Assembly: GCF_030020805.1 (NCBI RefSeq)
Contig: NZ_CP125098.1
Span: 1,282,001-1,346,000, forward strand
Direction of reading: 5' to 3'
Source of the DNA: Paenibacillus sp. RC67
Lineage (GTDB): Bacteria > Bacillota > Bacilli > Paenibacillales > NBRC-103111
DNA length: 64,000 bases
The translations under genes and the position numbers were made by a program. Below are positions 35,192-45,317 of this stretch, piece after piece. The stretch's first letter is position 1. Each line of letters opens with the position of its first letter. The notes below the pieces were generated by a model, which did not search any database, had not been told where the DNA came from, and worked only from the letters and a program-made list of their open reading frames with translations.

Positions 35192-36319
35192 TCACTTTAC
35201 GGGCCCCATGGCTTTTATGTTGATAGTCACCGAGACTTGAATGTCGGCCTTGGCCAACTCCTCGCCCCAATGATCTTCCGCCTGCATGAACTGCTCATAC
35301 TGATAAGCTCTGGCATACAGTCCAAGACCTATAGGATCAATCTTGTGCTGCTGTATTTTTTTGATAAGAGCCGCGAACTGTTTTTGAGCTTGCTTGGTTA
35401 TGATGTTCGTTAATTGATCCCCATTCTTTCTCATGTCGTACGGAAACATCTTTTCTGATAGGACAGCAGGGATATGAACGGTAAAATGGAAATGAAATTG
35501 ATTATCCATGTAGGAGGATTTAATTTTCGTTTTTACCTGGTCGGTATTCATACTGATTTTATTGGTTTCGAAGGGACTTCTCTTCTGTACTCCAGGGACG
35601 GTAAATGTAAGACTGGTCGTTTTCTTTGCTTCTTTTTGCAAAAGTTTGAGCAGTACGGTTTCTTGAGCGTTAAGAGTAGTAACATACCTGCCTTTATGAT
35701 CAAGCAGGGCAGTTCCGTTCAGCTTGATATCGTCTTTCTTGTCCAATTTCACCTCTGCGATTGAAGGGGTTATACCCGTCTCGAAAATTTGCCGGTGCAG
35801 CTCCTGTACCGTGGTTTTTACCGTTTCAGACCGCGCGCTCTTCGTATCGACCATACCCTTGAGAAGCAAAGGCAGGTACGGTTCATCCGGAGGATTTAAA
35901 TAGATTAAATCTTCGATAGAACCGTTGATAGCTATGACGCGGTCGGTTACCGTATTTTTGGAGTCGCGGAAAAGAACATCCAGCATACGGAACCAGTTTT
36001 CCTGCTGCAGAAGGCGTTGACCTAGCAGAACAACCTGGAATTTCCTTCCTTGAAAAGCGCCTGCGGAATGAGCGTCCTGTCCGGATCTGGATTGGCGTAG
36101 GGTCTCAGCAGGTACACTGATTTCGTGGTGCTTGGTTTTGACTGATTTACTAAACTCGGGGCTGGATATATACACATGAAACTTGTTGTTCTCATCAATA
36201 TCAAGCCCGAGCGCAAGGGGAAGGGTGGCATCCTCCATATCCGATCTGTCACTGCATCCGGTAAGCAGGGTTATAGCAACGACCGACAGGGTGCATGCCG
36301 CAAGCACTCTTTTGTTCAT
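35192..36319 (-). CDS. Ger(x)C-family spore germination lipoprotein (first C subunit)
   Basis: A 375-residue lipoprotein with signal MNKRVLAACTLSVVAITLLTGC (split here as a 22-residue signal ending at Cys22), then SDRSDMEDATLPLALGLD. Mid-protein blocks VDTKSARSETV, GTALLDHKGRY and FETNKIS are shared closely with the second C gene. It overlaps the B gene by 4 bp. Role as for family: lipid-anchored receptor subunit at the inner spore membrane. Confidence 0.9.
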   Translation of the reverse strand: MNKRVLAACTLSVVAITLLTGCSDRSDMEDATLPLALGLDIDENNKFHVYISSPEFSKSVKTKHHEISVPAETLRQSRSGQDAHSAGAFQGRKFQVVLLGQRLLQQENWFRMLDVLFRDSKNTVTDRVIAINGSIEDLIYLNPPDEPYLPLLLKGMVDTKSARSETVKTTVQELHRQIFETGITPSIAEVKLDKKDDIKLNGTALLDHKGRYVTTLNAQETVLLKLLQKEAKKTTSLTFTVPGVQKRSPFETNKISMNTDQVKTKIKSSYMDNQFHFHFTVHIPAVLSEKMFPYDMRKNGDQLTNIITKQAQKQFAALIKKIQQHKIDPIGLGLYARAYQYEQFMQAEDHWGEELAKADIQVSVTINIKAMGPVK

Positions 36320-37419
36320 GCATTCGTTCTCCTTTGAAAACGGTCATAAATCCAAATGTAGATTAACAGACAGACGGGGAATAGATACTCCACCATGAAC
36401 CCAAGTCTGCCAAGGACAGCGTCCATCCGTACACTCAGCCGAGAGGTCGGCATGAAGAAGTAAGTACCTACTCCAAGAAGTATTAATACTATTTTCAAGT
36501 GATTGCGTGAGTCTTGACTGCCCATCAGACGGCTTGTACAAAAGACACCCATATAAAAGGTTGGTATCCAAGACAAGGAGAAGATAAGCAAAAAGAAAGA
36601 GATGAATAAGATTTCGACCCGTTCAACGAACTTAAACTCCACTGCTTTTAATAAGGTGATGACCGGCTCGGTATATTCCTGTATTTCTTTAGGGCTGAAG
36701 TAAACAAAGCAGGCAATAGTAATGAACAAATAACATACAAGCGTCAGCGAATTCGAAATGACCAAAGCGAGGGTAGCCTTATCTTTGTTCTCCAAATACG
36801 GATACAGGATAAGCGTTGCTCCAAAACCGACGTAAGCATAAATCGAATCGGGTAAAGCGCTTAGGATCGGGCTCCATCCGCTCTTCATGACCGGAAGCAA
36901 ATGCAGCCAACGAGCGTCCTTGAACGGAATCAAGTAAACGAACGGAACCCACAATCCCATCAAAATAACCAACTCGGCGTATCTCCCAAGAATCATAGGT
37001 CCATTGCTTGCGATAATGTATGTTGGAATGAGAAAAAGCAGCATGATGATATAGGAAGGCGTTTGCGGCAGAACCCATATCTTCGTTATTAGAACGGCGC
37101 GGACAATGCCGGCATATCCGAAATAAAAGAAATACAGGGCGATTGCAGCTCCTATGATCCATCTGCCCCCGATACCTGCATATTGCGTTAACAATTCCAG
37201 CAAGGTACCGTTGTTCGCAGTCCTTTTCATAACTTGGATCAATGCCCAGCTAGCAGCAAGACTAAGGGCCCAAGCGACGATAATGGTCATCCATCCGTCC
37301 GTTCCGGCTTTCTCGGCAAGAATTCGTGGTAAGGCCAGGAAGGCAACACCGATCTGAATACCCGATGTGAGAAAAATATACTGGAGGGTGGTCATCTTAT
37401 TGACTGTATGATGTTTCAA
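36316..37419 (-). CDS. GerAB/GerKB-family spore germination permease (first B subunit)
   Basis: A 367-residue, ten-segment membrane protein. It opens MTTLQYIFLTSGIQIGVAFL and includes PSYIIMLLFLIPTYIIASNG, the same positions as in the second B gene. It overlaps both the A gene and the first C gene by 4 bp, indicating tight translational coupling and balanced subunit output. Probable germinant-binding subunit. Confidence 0.9.
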   Translation of the reverse strand: MKHHTVNKMTTLQYIFLTSGIQIGVAFLALPRILAEKAGTDGWMTIIVAWALSLAASWALIQVMKRTANNGTLLELLTQYAGIGGRWIIGAAIALYFFYFGYAGIVRAVLITKIWVLPQTPSYIIMLLFLIPTYIIASNGPMILGRYAELVILMGLWVPFVYLIPFKDARWLHLLPVMKSGWSPILSALPDSIYAYVGFGATLILYPYLENKDKATLALVISNSLTLVCYLFITIACFVYFSPKEIQEYTEPVITLLKAVEFKFVERVEILFISFFLLIFSLSWIPTFYMGVFCTSRLMGSQDSRNHLKIVLILLGVGTYFFMPTSRLSVRMDAVLGRLGFMVEYLFPVCLLIYIWIYDRFQRRTNA

Positions 37420-38957
37420 TCTCCATCACCCTTCGGACGATTTGATCCTAGTTTATCTGCTTGAATGGCTCTTGTGCTGAGCGGGCGCTTCTTCATCATC
37501 CATAACGGCAAGCGAACGAACGTATCTTTCCAGTCGGAAAAACGAACCGGTGCAAATGGGCTTCCATAAGGTGTGCCTAATGATTCGAGTGCAATGACAT
37601 GCCCGATCATGATCATTAATCCTATAATGATGCCGACGACCCCAAACATCGAAGCGGCGATCATCATGGCAAAACGGATCAGCCTCGCTGCCGCAACCAT
37701 ATCATAATTGGGCAGGATGAATGAGGCGATAGCGGTAAAAGCAACAACAATAACCATCGTGTTGCTGATGAACCCTGCCTGCACAATAGCTTGTCCGATA
37801 ACGATGCCGCCTACGATACCGACGGTTTGCCCTACAGGAGCAGGCAGCCGAACTCCGGCCTCACGCATCATCTCCAGCGTAACCTCCATAATGATGGCTT
37901 CCACAAAAGGCGGAAATGGCACGCGCCCTCTGAACTCTCCAATTGAAAGCAGCAACTTGATCGGAATGATTTCGTAATTGTAGGAAATGACCGCAATATA
38001 GAAGGCCGGTAAAAAAACGGCAATGAAAAAAGCAAAAAAACGAAGCAAACGGATAAATGTTGCGATAGACCAACGCGTACTGTAATCGTCAACGGCCTGG
38101 AAAAATGACGCGAACGTAGCTGGTCCAATCAGGACGCTTGGAGATCGATCGACGACCACAACGAATCTTCCTTGCAATAAATGAGAAGCTGCGGCGTCAG
38201 GGCGTTCAGTCAATATATATTGAGGAAAAGGGGAAAACGGGTTGTCCTCTATGAGCTCCGCTAATTCTCCCGTATTGATAATGGCGTCGATATCAAGTTG
38301 ACCAATGCGGTTCTGCAGCTCCTGCAGCACCTCTGGATGGGCTATGTCACCCAGGTACATGACCGACAGCTTGCTGTTTCCTCTGCGGCCGACCATAATC
38401 TCTATTGTGTTGAGCTCACGATTAGGAATATAGCGTCGAATAAGCGCAATGTTCTGGCTGCCGGTTTCTACGAAGCCTTGATGCGCTCCTTTCAAGGACG
38501 CCTCCATCTGGGGATCTTCGATAGCCCGCTGAGGCCAGCCAGACGTATCAAGGACGTATGCTGTGGTCCGGCCATTCACCAGAAGAACGCTATTGCCTTG
38601 TAGGATGATGTACTCGATTTCTGAGTAACGCTCTTTCGTTTGGATATGTCCGATTGTAAGAGCAAGCCCGTAAGGGTCCTCGCTGCCTCCGGTTTCGAAC
38701 TGAAGAGGCCGCAGCACGTTGTTGTTGATCGAATTTTTATCCGTAAGGCCGGTTAAATAGAGGAGTGCAGCACGCTCACCCGACTTCTTTATATTGATGA
38801 GCCTGACGACAAGATCCGGATTTTTGATGAACATTTGCTGAAGCACAGCCACATTTTGGGTTACATTGTCCGATATGAAATCATTAGCCGAATCCTGTTG
38901 GCTAGGTTTGTGGGCGGAGGCGTATTTGCTTTTACCCAGCCAGCTTGTGAAGCGCAT
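37416..38957 (-). CDS. GerA-family spore germination protein, A subunit
   Basis: A 513-residue protein. The hydrophilic N-terminal domain (about 1-290) contains VVVDRSPSVLIGPATFASFFQ at its end. About five membrane segments follow (from RLLRFFAFFIAVFLPAFYIA), with the highly conserved PFPPFVEAIIMEVTLEMMREAG block and GIVGGIVIGQAIVQAGF. GGGAGGTGAACC precedes the ATG. It is the first gene of gerA-B-C-B-C. Expressed in the forespore, it assembles with B and C subunits to sense nutrients and trigger ion release during germination. Confidence 0.92.
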   Translation of the reverse strand: MRFTSWLGKSKYASAHKPSQQDSANDFISDNVTQNVAVLQQMFIKNPDLVVRLINIKKSGERAALLYLTGLTDKNSINNNVLRPLQFETGGSEDPYGLALTIGHIQTKERYSEIEYIILQGNSVLLVNGRTTAYVLDTSGWPQRAIEDPQMEASLKGAHQGFVETGSQNIALIRRYIPNRELNTIEIMVGRRGNSKLSVMYLGDIAHPEVLQELQNRIGQLDIDAIINTGELAELIEDNPFSPFPQYILTERPDAAASHLLQGRFVVVVDRSPSVLIGPATFASFFQAVDDYSTRWSIATFIRLLRFFAFFIAVFLPAFYIAVISYNYEIIPIKLLLSIGEFRGRVPFPPFVEAIIMEVTLEMMREAGVRLPAPVGQTVGIVGGIVIGQAIVQAGFISNTMVIVVAFTAIASFILPNYDMVAAARLIRFAMMIAASMFGVVGIIIGLMIMIGHVIALESLGTPYGSPFAPVRFSDWKDTFVRLPLWMMKKRPLSTRAIQADKLGSNRPKGDGD

Positions 38958-39021
38958 CTTGGTTCACCTCCCGTCGTTTAGCTGGTTATCCAGCTATTCC
39001 CTCAGAATTTATAATTTGTAT

Positions 39022-39050
39022 ATAAGTGTATTTTTATCAAAAAAAATTCA
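39022..39050 (-). promoter_or_regulatory. Possible sigma-G promoter of the ger operon
   Basis: On the minus strand TGAATT, 16 bp, CACTTAT, about 65 bp before the gerA start. It is a loose match to the forespore sigma-G consensus (TGAATA, CATACTA). Known ger operons use sigma-G, so the position is sensible. Confidence 0.35.
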
Positions 39051-39077
39051 ATTCGGGTCAAGGATGCGCAGCAAAAT

Positions 39078-39136
39078 TTGCATTTAGCCATGAGGCTAAT
39101 TACAATTAAAGGGTAAGGAATGAATGTTCATTCATT
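39078..39136 (+). promoter_or_regulatory. Promoter and operator of the BM3R1-like repressor gene
   Basis: TTGCAT (39078-39083), 17 bp, TACAAT (39101-39106). The dyad AATGAATG-TT-CATTCATT (39119-39136) lies just after the expected start of transcription. It matches the palindrome before the P450 gene, consistent with autorepression. Confidence 0.7.
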
Positions 39137-39158
39137 TTTCTTGGGAGGAGGGTGATAA

Positions 39159-39743
39159 ATGGAAGCGACTTTAAGCAAGAGGGATAAGATTGTGGAAGCT
39201 GCCCTTGTCTTATTCGCCGAACGGGGATACGACGGGACAACCGTACCTATGATCGCCGACAAGGCAGAGGTCGGTACAGGTACCATCTATCGTTATTTTG
39301 AGAACAAGGAAGCTCTCGTTAACGCTTTGTTTCAAGACTGCGTCAAGCAGTTTAATGATGCTGTAAAGCGTGATTATCCGGACTTGGGCAGCGTACGCGA
39401 ACAGTTTAAGCATGTGTTTTTCGGAATGGTTCGTTTTGCGAAAGAAAATATTCACGGATTTTATTTCGTGGACACTCACAGCAATGCGAGATATTTGGAC
39501 CCGGAGAGCCGGGAATCGTTTCGTCAATTGATGGACTTTCTCCATGCTTATGCCGCTAAGGGGATAGAACAGGGGATCATTCGACCTCTACAAGCGGATG
39601 TGTTGATTGCTATCGTATTTGGAGCGTTCACCAAGGTATTCACTTTGATCCGAGCGGGAAAGCTGAAGGAAACACCGGAGATGCTGCTCCAGATCGAGGA
39701 ATGCTGCTGGGATGCGGTTAGCGTCCATACGAAGAACGGTTGA
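39159..39743 (+). CDS. TetR-family repressor of the BM3R1/FatR type
   Basis: A 194-residue TetR protein. The HTH is about residues 27-46 (TVPMIADKAEVGTGTIYRYFENK), with the YRYF recognition-helix end. The C-terminal domain has GFYFVDTHSNARYLD. It lies 182 bp upstream of a CYP102-like P450, with the matching operator in both promoters. In Bacillus megaterium (BM3R1) and B. subtilis (FatR), this regulator represses CYP102 until fatty acids or similar ligands bind. The same circuit is inferred here. GGGAGGAGGG precedes the ATG. Confidence 0.9.
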   Translation: MEATLSKRDKIVEAALVLFAERGYDGTTVPMIADKAEVGTGTIYRYFENKEALVNALFQDCVKQFNDAVKRDYPDLGSVREQFKHVFFGMVRFAKENIHGFYFVDTHSNARYLDPESRESFRQLMDFLHAYAAKGIEQGIIRPLQADVLIAIVFGAFTKVFTLIRAGKLKETPEMLLQIEECCWDAVSVHTKNG

Positions 39744-39808
39744 TGCAGCCCATGAAGAATGAAAGAATTGTGCAGAAAGACATGTCTGCGTAGTTCTGAC
39801 TCCTATAC

Positions 39809-39846
39809 GGAATGAATATTCATTCCTATGGTTGTTTTTGTATAAT
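39809..39846 (+). promoter_or_regulatory. Operator and promoter of the P450 gene
   Basis: A perfect 18 bp palindrome GGAATGAATATTCATTCC (39809-39826), close to the known BM3R1 box. Its right arm overlaps a TTCATT -35-like element, and TATAAT follows at 39841-39846. Repressor binding would block polymerase. Confidence 0.82.
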
Positions 39847-39925
39847 AAAGCGAATTAGTGGAAAGTTATCAAGATGTAATTATGACTAAATAGATGATAA
39901 AGCCCCAATAGAAAGGATGAACAGC

Positions 39926-42900
39926 ATGACTCAACCTGAATCTGTTACAATCCCTCAACCCAAAACCTTCGGACCGCTCGGTAACTTGCCTCAAATGAAT
40001 TTGGATGAGCCGGTTCAATCGCTGGTGAAGGTTGCTTATGAGTACGGACCAATCTTTCGATTCGATATGCCAGGGAGAAGTGAAATCTTTATATCCAGCC
40101 ATGAGCTGGTTGAGGACGCTTGCGACGAATCCCGGTTCGATAAAAGAGTATGGGCGCCTCTACGCAAGGTACGTGCTTTTGCCGGGGATGGTTTGTTTAC
40201 AAGTGAAACGGAAGAGCCCAATTGGCGCAAGGCGCACAATATTTTGCTGCCTAGCTTCTCTCAAAGAGCCATGCAAGGCTATCATGGGATGATGGTCGAT
40301 ATTGCGGTTCAGCTAATTCAGAAGTGGTCACGCCTTAATCCGGATGAAAGTGTCGAGGTTCCCGAGGATATGACACGCCTGACGCTGGATACGATCGGTC
40401 TGTGCGGATTCAACTACCGATTCAACAGCTTTTATAGAGAGCAGCCGCATCCATTTATCACCAGCATGGTACGCGCATTGAACGAAGCGATGAATCAGCT
40501 GCAGCGTCTCGGACTACAGGATAAACTGATGGTCATCACCAAACGCCAGTACAAACATGACATTCAGTCGATGAACTCGCTGGTGGATAAAATTATCGCA
40601 GAACGTAAGGCACACGGAAGTGAAGGCGACGACCTGCTCGCACACATGCTTAACGGTAAGGACCCGGACACAGGGGAAGCATTGGATGATGAAAACATCC
40701 GGTATCAGATTATTACCTTCTTGATCGCCGGACATGAAACGACCAGCGGTCTGCTGTCTTTTGCTTTATATTATTTATTGAAAAATCCGGATAAGCTGCA
40801 AAAGGCGTACGAAGAGGTAGATCGTGTGCTCAAGGACCCGGTTCCGGCGTACGGGCAAGTTCGGGAATTGAACTATATACGAATGATTCTTAATGAAGCA
40901 CTGCGACTTTGGCCTACAGCTCCCGCGTTTTCGTTATTTGCGAAGGAAGATACGTTATTGGCTGGGAAATATCCTATGAAGCAAGGCCAGAGCGTCAGTG
41001 TTCTGATCCCCAAGCTGCATCGGGATGTCGAGGTATGGGGCGACAATGCGGATGAGTTTGTTCCAGAGCGATTTGAAGATCCCAGCAAGATTCCGTTCCA
41101 TGCTTTCAAGCCTTTTGGAAACGGACAGCGCGCGTGTATTGGGCAGCAGTTTGCTCTTCAGGAAGCAACGCTCGTGCTGGGGATGGTGCTGCGTCATTTT
41201 GAAATTATCGACCATACCAATTATCAGCTGAAGGTAAAAGAAACGTTGACGTTGAAGCCGGAGGGCTTCACGATGCGCGTGCGTCCTCGCGGCGAGCAAA
41301 CCGTCTTCTCTACAGTGGGATCAGCGGCTCAAGCGGAGAAGCGGACTGCACAGACGGAAGATTCAACGGTTTCTGTCGAATCGGCTCATAATACTCCTTT
41401 ATTGGTGCTGTACGGAAGCAATCTGGGTACTGCCGAAGGCATTGCAAGAGATTTGGCAGATAAAGCGCGTTACCAGGGGTTCCGCAGTGAGGTTGCTCCG
41501 TTGAATGATTACGTAGGCAAGCTGCCTAAGCAAGGGGCTGTATTTATCGTAAGTGCATCCTACAACGGTAAACCGCCTAGCAATGCTCGCAAATTCGTGC
41601 AATGGCTCGAAGGTGTAGAGCAGGGTGAACTGGAGGGAGTGCGCTATGCCGTGTTCGGCTGCGGTGACCACAACTGGGCAAGCACGTATCAGCATGTTCC
41701 GCGCTCGATTGACGAACAATTGGAAGCCAAGGGAGCGACCCGTCTGGTCGTACGCGGAGAGGCCGATGCGAGCGGCGACTTCGAGAAGCAGGTCGACGAT
41801 TGGAGTGAACAGCTGTGGCCGGATGTGCTGCACGAGATGGGCTTGAAAAGCAGCAGTAAGCCGCAGCAGGAGACTAGCACCTTAAGTATGCAATTTGTGA
41901 GCGGGCTGGTCGGAACGCCTCTGGCGGATAGCTATGATGCGCTGCTCGCCACCGTTGCGGAGAATCGGGAGCTCCAAAAGGAAGGCAGTGAAAGAAGCAC
42001 GCGGCACCTTGAGATTGTACTTCCGGAGGGAGTAGCTTACCAGGAGGGTGACCATCTCGGAGTTATTCCTGAGAATTCGCCGGAGCTTGTAGGACGCGTG
42101 CTGCGCCGCTATGGGCTGAACGGCAGCGATCATCTTATTATTAGCGCAACCGGACGCAGTGTCGCCCATCTGCCTCTGGATCAGCCAATAAGCGTACATG
42201 ATCTGCTGAGCCACAGCGTGGAGCTGCAGGAGGCGGCCACGCGGGCACAGCTGCGTGAGCTTGCTGCCTTCACTGTTTGTCCGCCGCACAAGAAAGAGCT
42301 GGAGGCTCTCCTTCATGAGGAGGCCTATAAGGAGCAGGTACAGAGCAAACGGCTAACGATGCTGGAGCTGCTAGAGCAATATCCGGCCTGCGAGCTGCCG
42401 TTTGAACGGTTCGTCGAACTGCTGCCACCGCTGAAACCGCGGTACTATTCGATTTCGAGTTCGTCTAAGCTGCAACAGGATAAAGCAAGCATAACCGTCG
42501 GTGTCGTCCGTGGTCCCGCCAAGAGCGGGCGCGGTGAATACTTGGGTGTGGCTTCCAATTACTTGGCGAGACGCGAAGCGGGGGATGCCATCGTCATGTT
42601 CGTCAAAACCCCCGAGTCCGGCTTTCAACTGCCTGACCGTTCGGAGACCCCGATTGTTATGATCGGACCGGGTACGGGAGTAGCACCGTTCCGCGGCTTC
42701 CTTCAAGCGCGGCGCGCTCTAAAGCAGGAAGGCAAGTCTCTTGGAGAGGCGCATCTTTATTTCGGCTGCCGCAATCCTCAGCATGATTATTTGTATCAGG
42801 AGGAGCTGGAGAAGGATCAGCGTGACGGGCTTGTGACGCTGCATACGGCGTTTTCCCGCGTAGAAGGTCATGCTGGACCTCATGTTCAGGATTTGATGAA

Positions 42901-43111
42901 GCTGGATTCTGCACTACTCATAGGTGTGCTGGATCAAGGCGGCATTTTATACGTGTGTGGAGATGGAAGCAAGATGGCGCCTGAGGTCGAAGAAACGATT
43001 AAGAAGGCGTATTGCGAAATCAAAGGCACCTCGAAAGAAGCTGCTGATGGTTGGCTGCAAAGCTTGCAGAAGGATGGCCGCTACGTGAAGGATGTTTGGT
43101 CTGGAGTATAA
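39926..43111 (+). CDS. Self-sufficient cytochrome P450/NADPH-P450 reductase (CYP102A type)
   Basis: A 1061-residue BM3-like fusion. The P450 part (1 to about 455) has the I-helix AGHETTSG and heme loop [14 protein letters not shown] with the Cys ligand. The flavodoxin part (about 485-640) opens [19 protein letters not shown]. The FAD/NADPH part ends in [10 protein letters not shown]. It hydroxylates fatty acids near the omega end using NADPH and O2. Against BM3 as remembered, the R47 position is kept (PGR) but the Tyr51 position is Phe. The active-site Phe87 (GDGLFTS) is kept. The ATG at 39926 is preferred because AAAGG directly abuts the ATG at 39917. Controlled by the upstream TetR gene. 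Confidence 0.95.
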   Translation: MTQPESVTIPQPKTFGPLGNLPQMNLDEPVQSLVKVAYEYGPIFRFDMPGRSEIFISSHELVEDACDESRFDKRVWAPLRKVRAFAGDGLFTSETEEPNWRKAHNILLPSFSQRAMQGYHGMMVDIAVQLIQKWSRLNPDESVEVPEDMTRLTLDTIGLCGFNYRFNSFYREQPHPFITSMVRALNEAMNQLQRLGLQDKLMVITKRQYKHDIQSMNSLVDKIIAERKAHGSEGDDLLAHMLNGKDPDTGEALDDENIRYQIITFLIAGHETTSGLLSFALYYLLKNPDKLQKAYEEVDRVLKDPVPAYGQVRELNYIRMILNEALRLWPTAPAFSLFAKEDTLLAGKYPMKQGQSVSVLIPKLHRDVEVWGDNADEFVPERFEDPSKIPFHAFKPFGNGQRACIGQQFALQEATLVLGMVLRHFEIIDHTNYQLKVKETLTLKPEGFTMRVRPRGEQTVFSTVGSAAQAEKRTAQTEDSTVSVESAHNTPLLVLYGSNLGTAEGIARDLADKARYQGFRSEVAPLNDYVGKLPKQGAVFIVSASYNGKPPSNARKFVQWLEGVEQGELEGVRYAVFGCGDHNWASTYQHVPRSIDEQLEAKGATRLVVRGEADASGDFEKQVDDWSEQLWPDVLHEMGLKSSSKPQQETSTLSMQFVSGLVGTPLADSYDALLATVAENRELQKEGSERSTRHLEIVLPEGVAYQEGDHLGVIPENSPELVGRVLRRYGLNGSDHLIISATGRSVAHLPLDQPISVHDLLSHSVELQEAATRAQLRELAAFTVCPPHKKELEALLHEEAYKEQVQSKRLTMLELLEQYPACELPFERFVELLPPLKPRYYSISSSSKLQQDKASITVGVVRGPAKSGRGEYLGVASNYLARREAGDAIVMFVKTPESGFQLPDRSETPIVMIGPGTGVAPFRGFLQARRALKQEGKSLGEAHLYFGCRNPQHDYLYQEELEKDQRDGLVTLHTAFSRVEGHAGPHVQDLMKLDSALLIGVLDQGGILYVCGDGSKMAPEVEETIKKAYCEIKGTSKEAADGWLQSLQKDGRYVKDVWSGV

Positions 43112-43124
43112 AGGAAACATGGCT

Positions 43125-43164
43125 CAAGGCCCATGCGATGATTCGTGTGGGTCTTGTATTGTTA
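43125..43164 (+). terminator. Terminator-like hairpin after the P450 gene
   Basis: CAAGGCCCA/TGGGTCTTG (one G-U) with a 14 nt loop, followed by TATTGTTATAT. The T-run is weak. Confidence 0.5.
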
Positions 43165-43310
43165 TATATAGTTATGTGCAGTTATCTTGCCCTGAGATCC
43201 CCTTAGAGGAAGCGGGGGTATTAGATATGATACAATAATAATGAAGATGAACTTGGAATTGAAACCAACCTGCGGCCTTGCTACCGCAGTTAAATAAGGA
43301 GGCAAATCCT

Positions 43311-44402
43311 ATGAACGAGCGTATCCATAAACTGTATTCCCTTATCGAAGATGAATCGTTAGATGTCCTATTTATTACACTGCCTAAGCTGGTTTATTAT
43401 TTTACCGGCTTTTATTCGGATCCGCACGAGCGGTTTATGGCGCTGATTTGCGTCAAAGGAGAGGAGCCTTTATTGATGGTTCCCGTGCTTGATTACGAGA
43501 AGGCTGTACGTTCAACGAACCTAAGCCGTGTTATCTCGCATCAAGATGCAGAAAATCCATATGAGGTTTTGAAGCGGCATCTCAATACGGGAATATCCCG
43601 CATGGGCATTCAAGCCGAGCATTTGAATGTGAAGCGATACTTAGCATTGAAGGAAGCAACCGGTGCTGAGGAGGTCATCCAACTGGATGACCGGATCGCT
43701 GATTTCCGGGTTATCAAAAGCGAACAGGAAATTACGGCGATTCGTCGCGCGATTCAATGTATAGAGGAAGCTGTTAGCGATACGGTGAAGCTGGTCAAAC
43801 CCGGCGTAACGGAAGTAGAGCTTGTGGCTGAGCTGGAATACCGGATGAAGCGGCTGGGAGCAGAGGGCCCTTCGTTCGATACGATGGTATTAACCGGTGA
43901 AAAAACGGGGCTTCCTCATGGGATGCCAGGAACGGATGTAGTCCGTGAGGGTGAGTTTTTACTTATCGATGCAGGCGTTTTTGTGGAGGGGTATGCCTCG
44001 GATTTGACGCGGACGTTTGCTGTAGGGGAACTCAGTCAACGGCATAAGGAGATTTACGAGACCGTGCTGCAGGCAAATCGGAGTATGATTGAGGCTGTGC
44101 GTCCTGGAGTATCGTTTGGAAGTCTGGACCATGCCGCACGAAGCGTTATTGACAACAAAGGGTACGGTGAGTATTTCATTACACGCGCGGGACATGGCTT
44201 CGGGCTCGAAATCCACGAGTATCCGTCCATTCACGGAGGTAATCAAGATCTGCTTCGGGAGGGCATGGTGTTCACAGCGGAGCCCGGAATCTATATTCCA
44301 GGTCTAGGTGGCGTTCGTATAGAAGATAACGTGCGGGTAACCAAAGACGGTGTGGAAGTGCTGACATCGTACCCGAAAGAGCTGACAGTCATTGGTGTCT
44401 AG
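43311..44402 (+). CDS. M24-family aminopeptidase (Xaa-Pro dipeptidase-like)
   Basis: A 363-residue pita-bread metallopeptidase. The N-terminal creatinase-like domain (about 1-130) is followed by the catalytic domain with five ligands in order: Asp (LIDAG), Asp (ASDLTRT), His (AGHGFGLEIHE), Glu (TAEPGIY) and Glu (RIEDN). It removes N-terminal residues before proline from peptides in the cytoplasm. The start at 43311 has AAGGAGG 9 bp upstream; codons further upstream lack one. A strong hairpin follows. Confidence 0.9.
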   Translation: MNERIHKLYSLIEDESLDVLFITLPKLVYYFTGFYSDPHERFMALICVKGEEPLLMVPVLDYEKAVRSTNLSRVISHQDAENPYEVLKRHLNTGISRMGIQAEHLNVKRYLALKEATGAEEVIQLDDRIADFRVIKSEQEITAIRRAIQCIEEAVSDTVKLVKPGVTEVELVAELEYRMKRLGAEGPSFDTMVLTGEKTGLPHGMPGTDVVREGEFLLIDAGVFVEGYASDLTRTFAVGELSQRHKEIYETVLQANRSMIEAVRPGVSFGSLDHAARSVIDNKGYGEYFITRAGHGFGLEIHEYPSIHGGNQDLLREGMVFTAEPGIYIPGLGGVRIEDNVRVTKDGVEVLTSYPKELTVIGV

Positions 44403-44440
44403 TCCTTCTCCGAAAGTGAGTTTCCCATATGGCTACCGAA

Positions 44441-44483
44441 ATGCGAAAAGGGCTGTCGCTTCAGCGGCAGCCCCTATTCGCAT
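44441..44483. terminator. Bidirectional terminator hairpin
   Basis: Outer stem ATGCGAA/TTCGCAT, then GGGCTG/CAGCCC and GCT/AGC inside. It lies between the convergent peptidase and SGNH hydrolase genes. Confidence 0.75.
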
Positions 44484-44502
44484 AATCCGAGAAACGGTAG
44501 GT

Positions 44503-45162
44503 TTAGCGTTCTCCGTTCCAGGAGAAGCCGACAGCATTAAGAAATGCTCTGGCTAAGGTCATATGGCCTGTCATGTTCGGATGTACCCGATCCCAAGCTA
44601 AAGTAGCGGGATAAATATGCTTCAGAACAGGCTCGAATGCCTCTTGAGTATCAATGAAAATGGCCCCGTACTGATCGGCGATTTTCTTGACGACAGCACC
44701 GTATTGATCCATGGCTGCTCTCATACCATCGTTACGGTTCGGCTCGATGTAATATGGGGTCATTAGGATAAGGCTTTTGAGTGAAGGCTTTGTCCGTTCA
44801 ACTAGTTCCCGCAGCGTTTGCTCATATTCGTCTATGTAAACATGCTTCTCAACAAGCTGTGGCAAATCGTATTGACGCCACACATCGTTGATGCCGATCA
44901 TAATCGACACCCAGTCCGGTTTCAAGTTTACTACATCGGTTTCCCAGCGATCTTTCAAGTTACGCACGGTGTTGCCGCTGATTCCCATATTCGTGACACG
45001 AATGCCAAGCTGCGGATAGACAGACTGAAGGAAAGAATCGACCAGGGCTACATACCCATTCCCGAGAGAATCATTGCGGCCTTCGCCCTCAGGCTTTTTT
45101 CTGCCGCAGTCGGTGATGGAGTCTCCAATCATAACGAGTCGATCTTGTTTTTGGAATAGCAA
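44503..45162 (-). CDS. SGNH/GDSL-family hydrolase
   Basis: A 219-residue esterase. Block I is MIGDSITD (nucleophile Ser about 15), block II has Gly in GISGNTVRNL (oxyanion hole), block III is GINDVW (Asn), and block V is DRVHPNMTGH (Asp and His). No signal peptide. Cytoplasmic members often deacetylate sugars such as rhamnogalacturonan or xylan fragments. The start is TTG at 45162, behind AGAGAGG. Single gene. Confidence 0.88.
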   Translation of the reverse strand: MLFQKQDRLVMIGDSITDCGRKKPEGEGRNDSLGNGYVALVDSFLQSVYPQLGIRVTNMGISGNTVRNLKDRWETDVVNLKPDWVSIMIGINDVWRQYDLPQLVEKHVYIDEYEQTLRELVERTKPSLKSLILMTPYYIEPNRNDGMRAAMDQYGAVVKKIADQYGAIFIDTQEAFEPVLKHIYPATLAWDRVHPNMTGHMTLARAFLNAVGFSWNGER

Positions 45163-45317
45163 AGAGTTTCATCCTCTCTTAAGTTAGGTTATTTAACATA
45201 GTATTCTCTGCACTGTGTTCTTTTCCTGCTTATTTTGATCTTGGTTTTATCTCGAAGGACTAAATAGGAGCAAAGCTCGCCAAACTAACAAGAGAAGGAA
45301 AAAATGGAGGTGAGTGG

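Noticed and set aside
41399-42316. Minus-strand ORFs of up to 144 codons
   Set aside because: Shadows of the P450 reductase domain; no ribosome sites or motifs.
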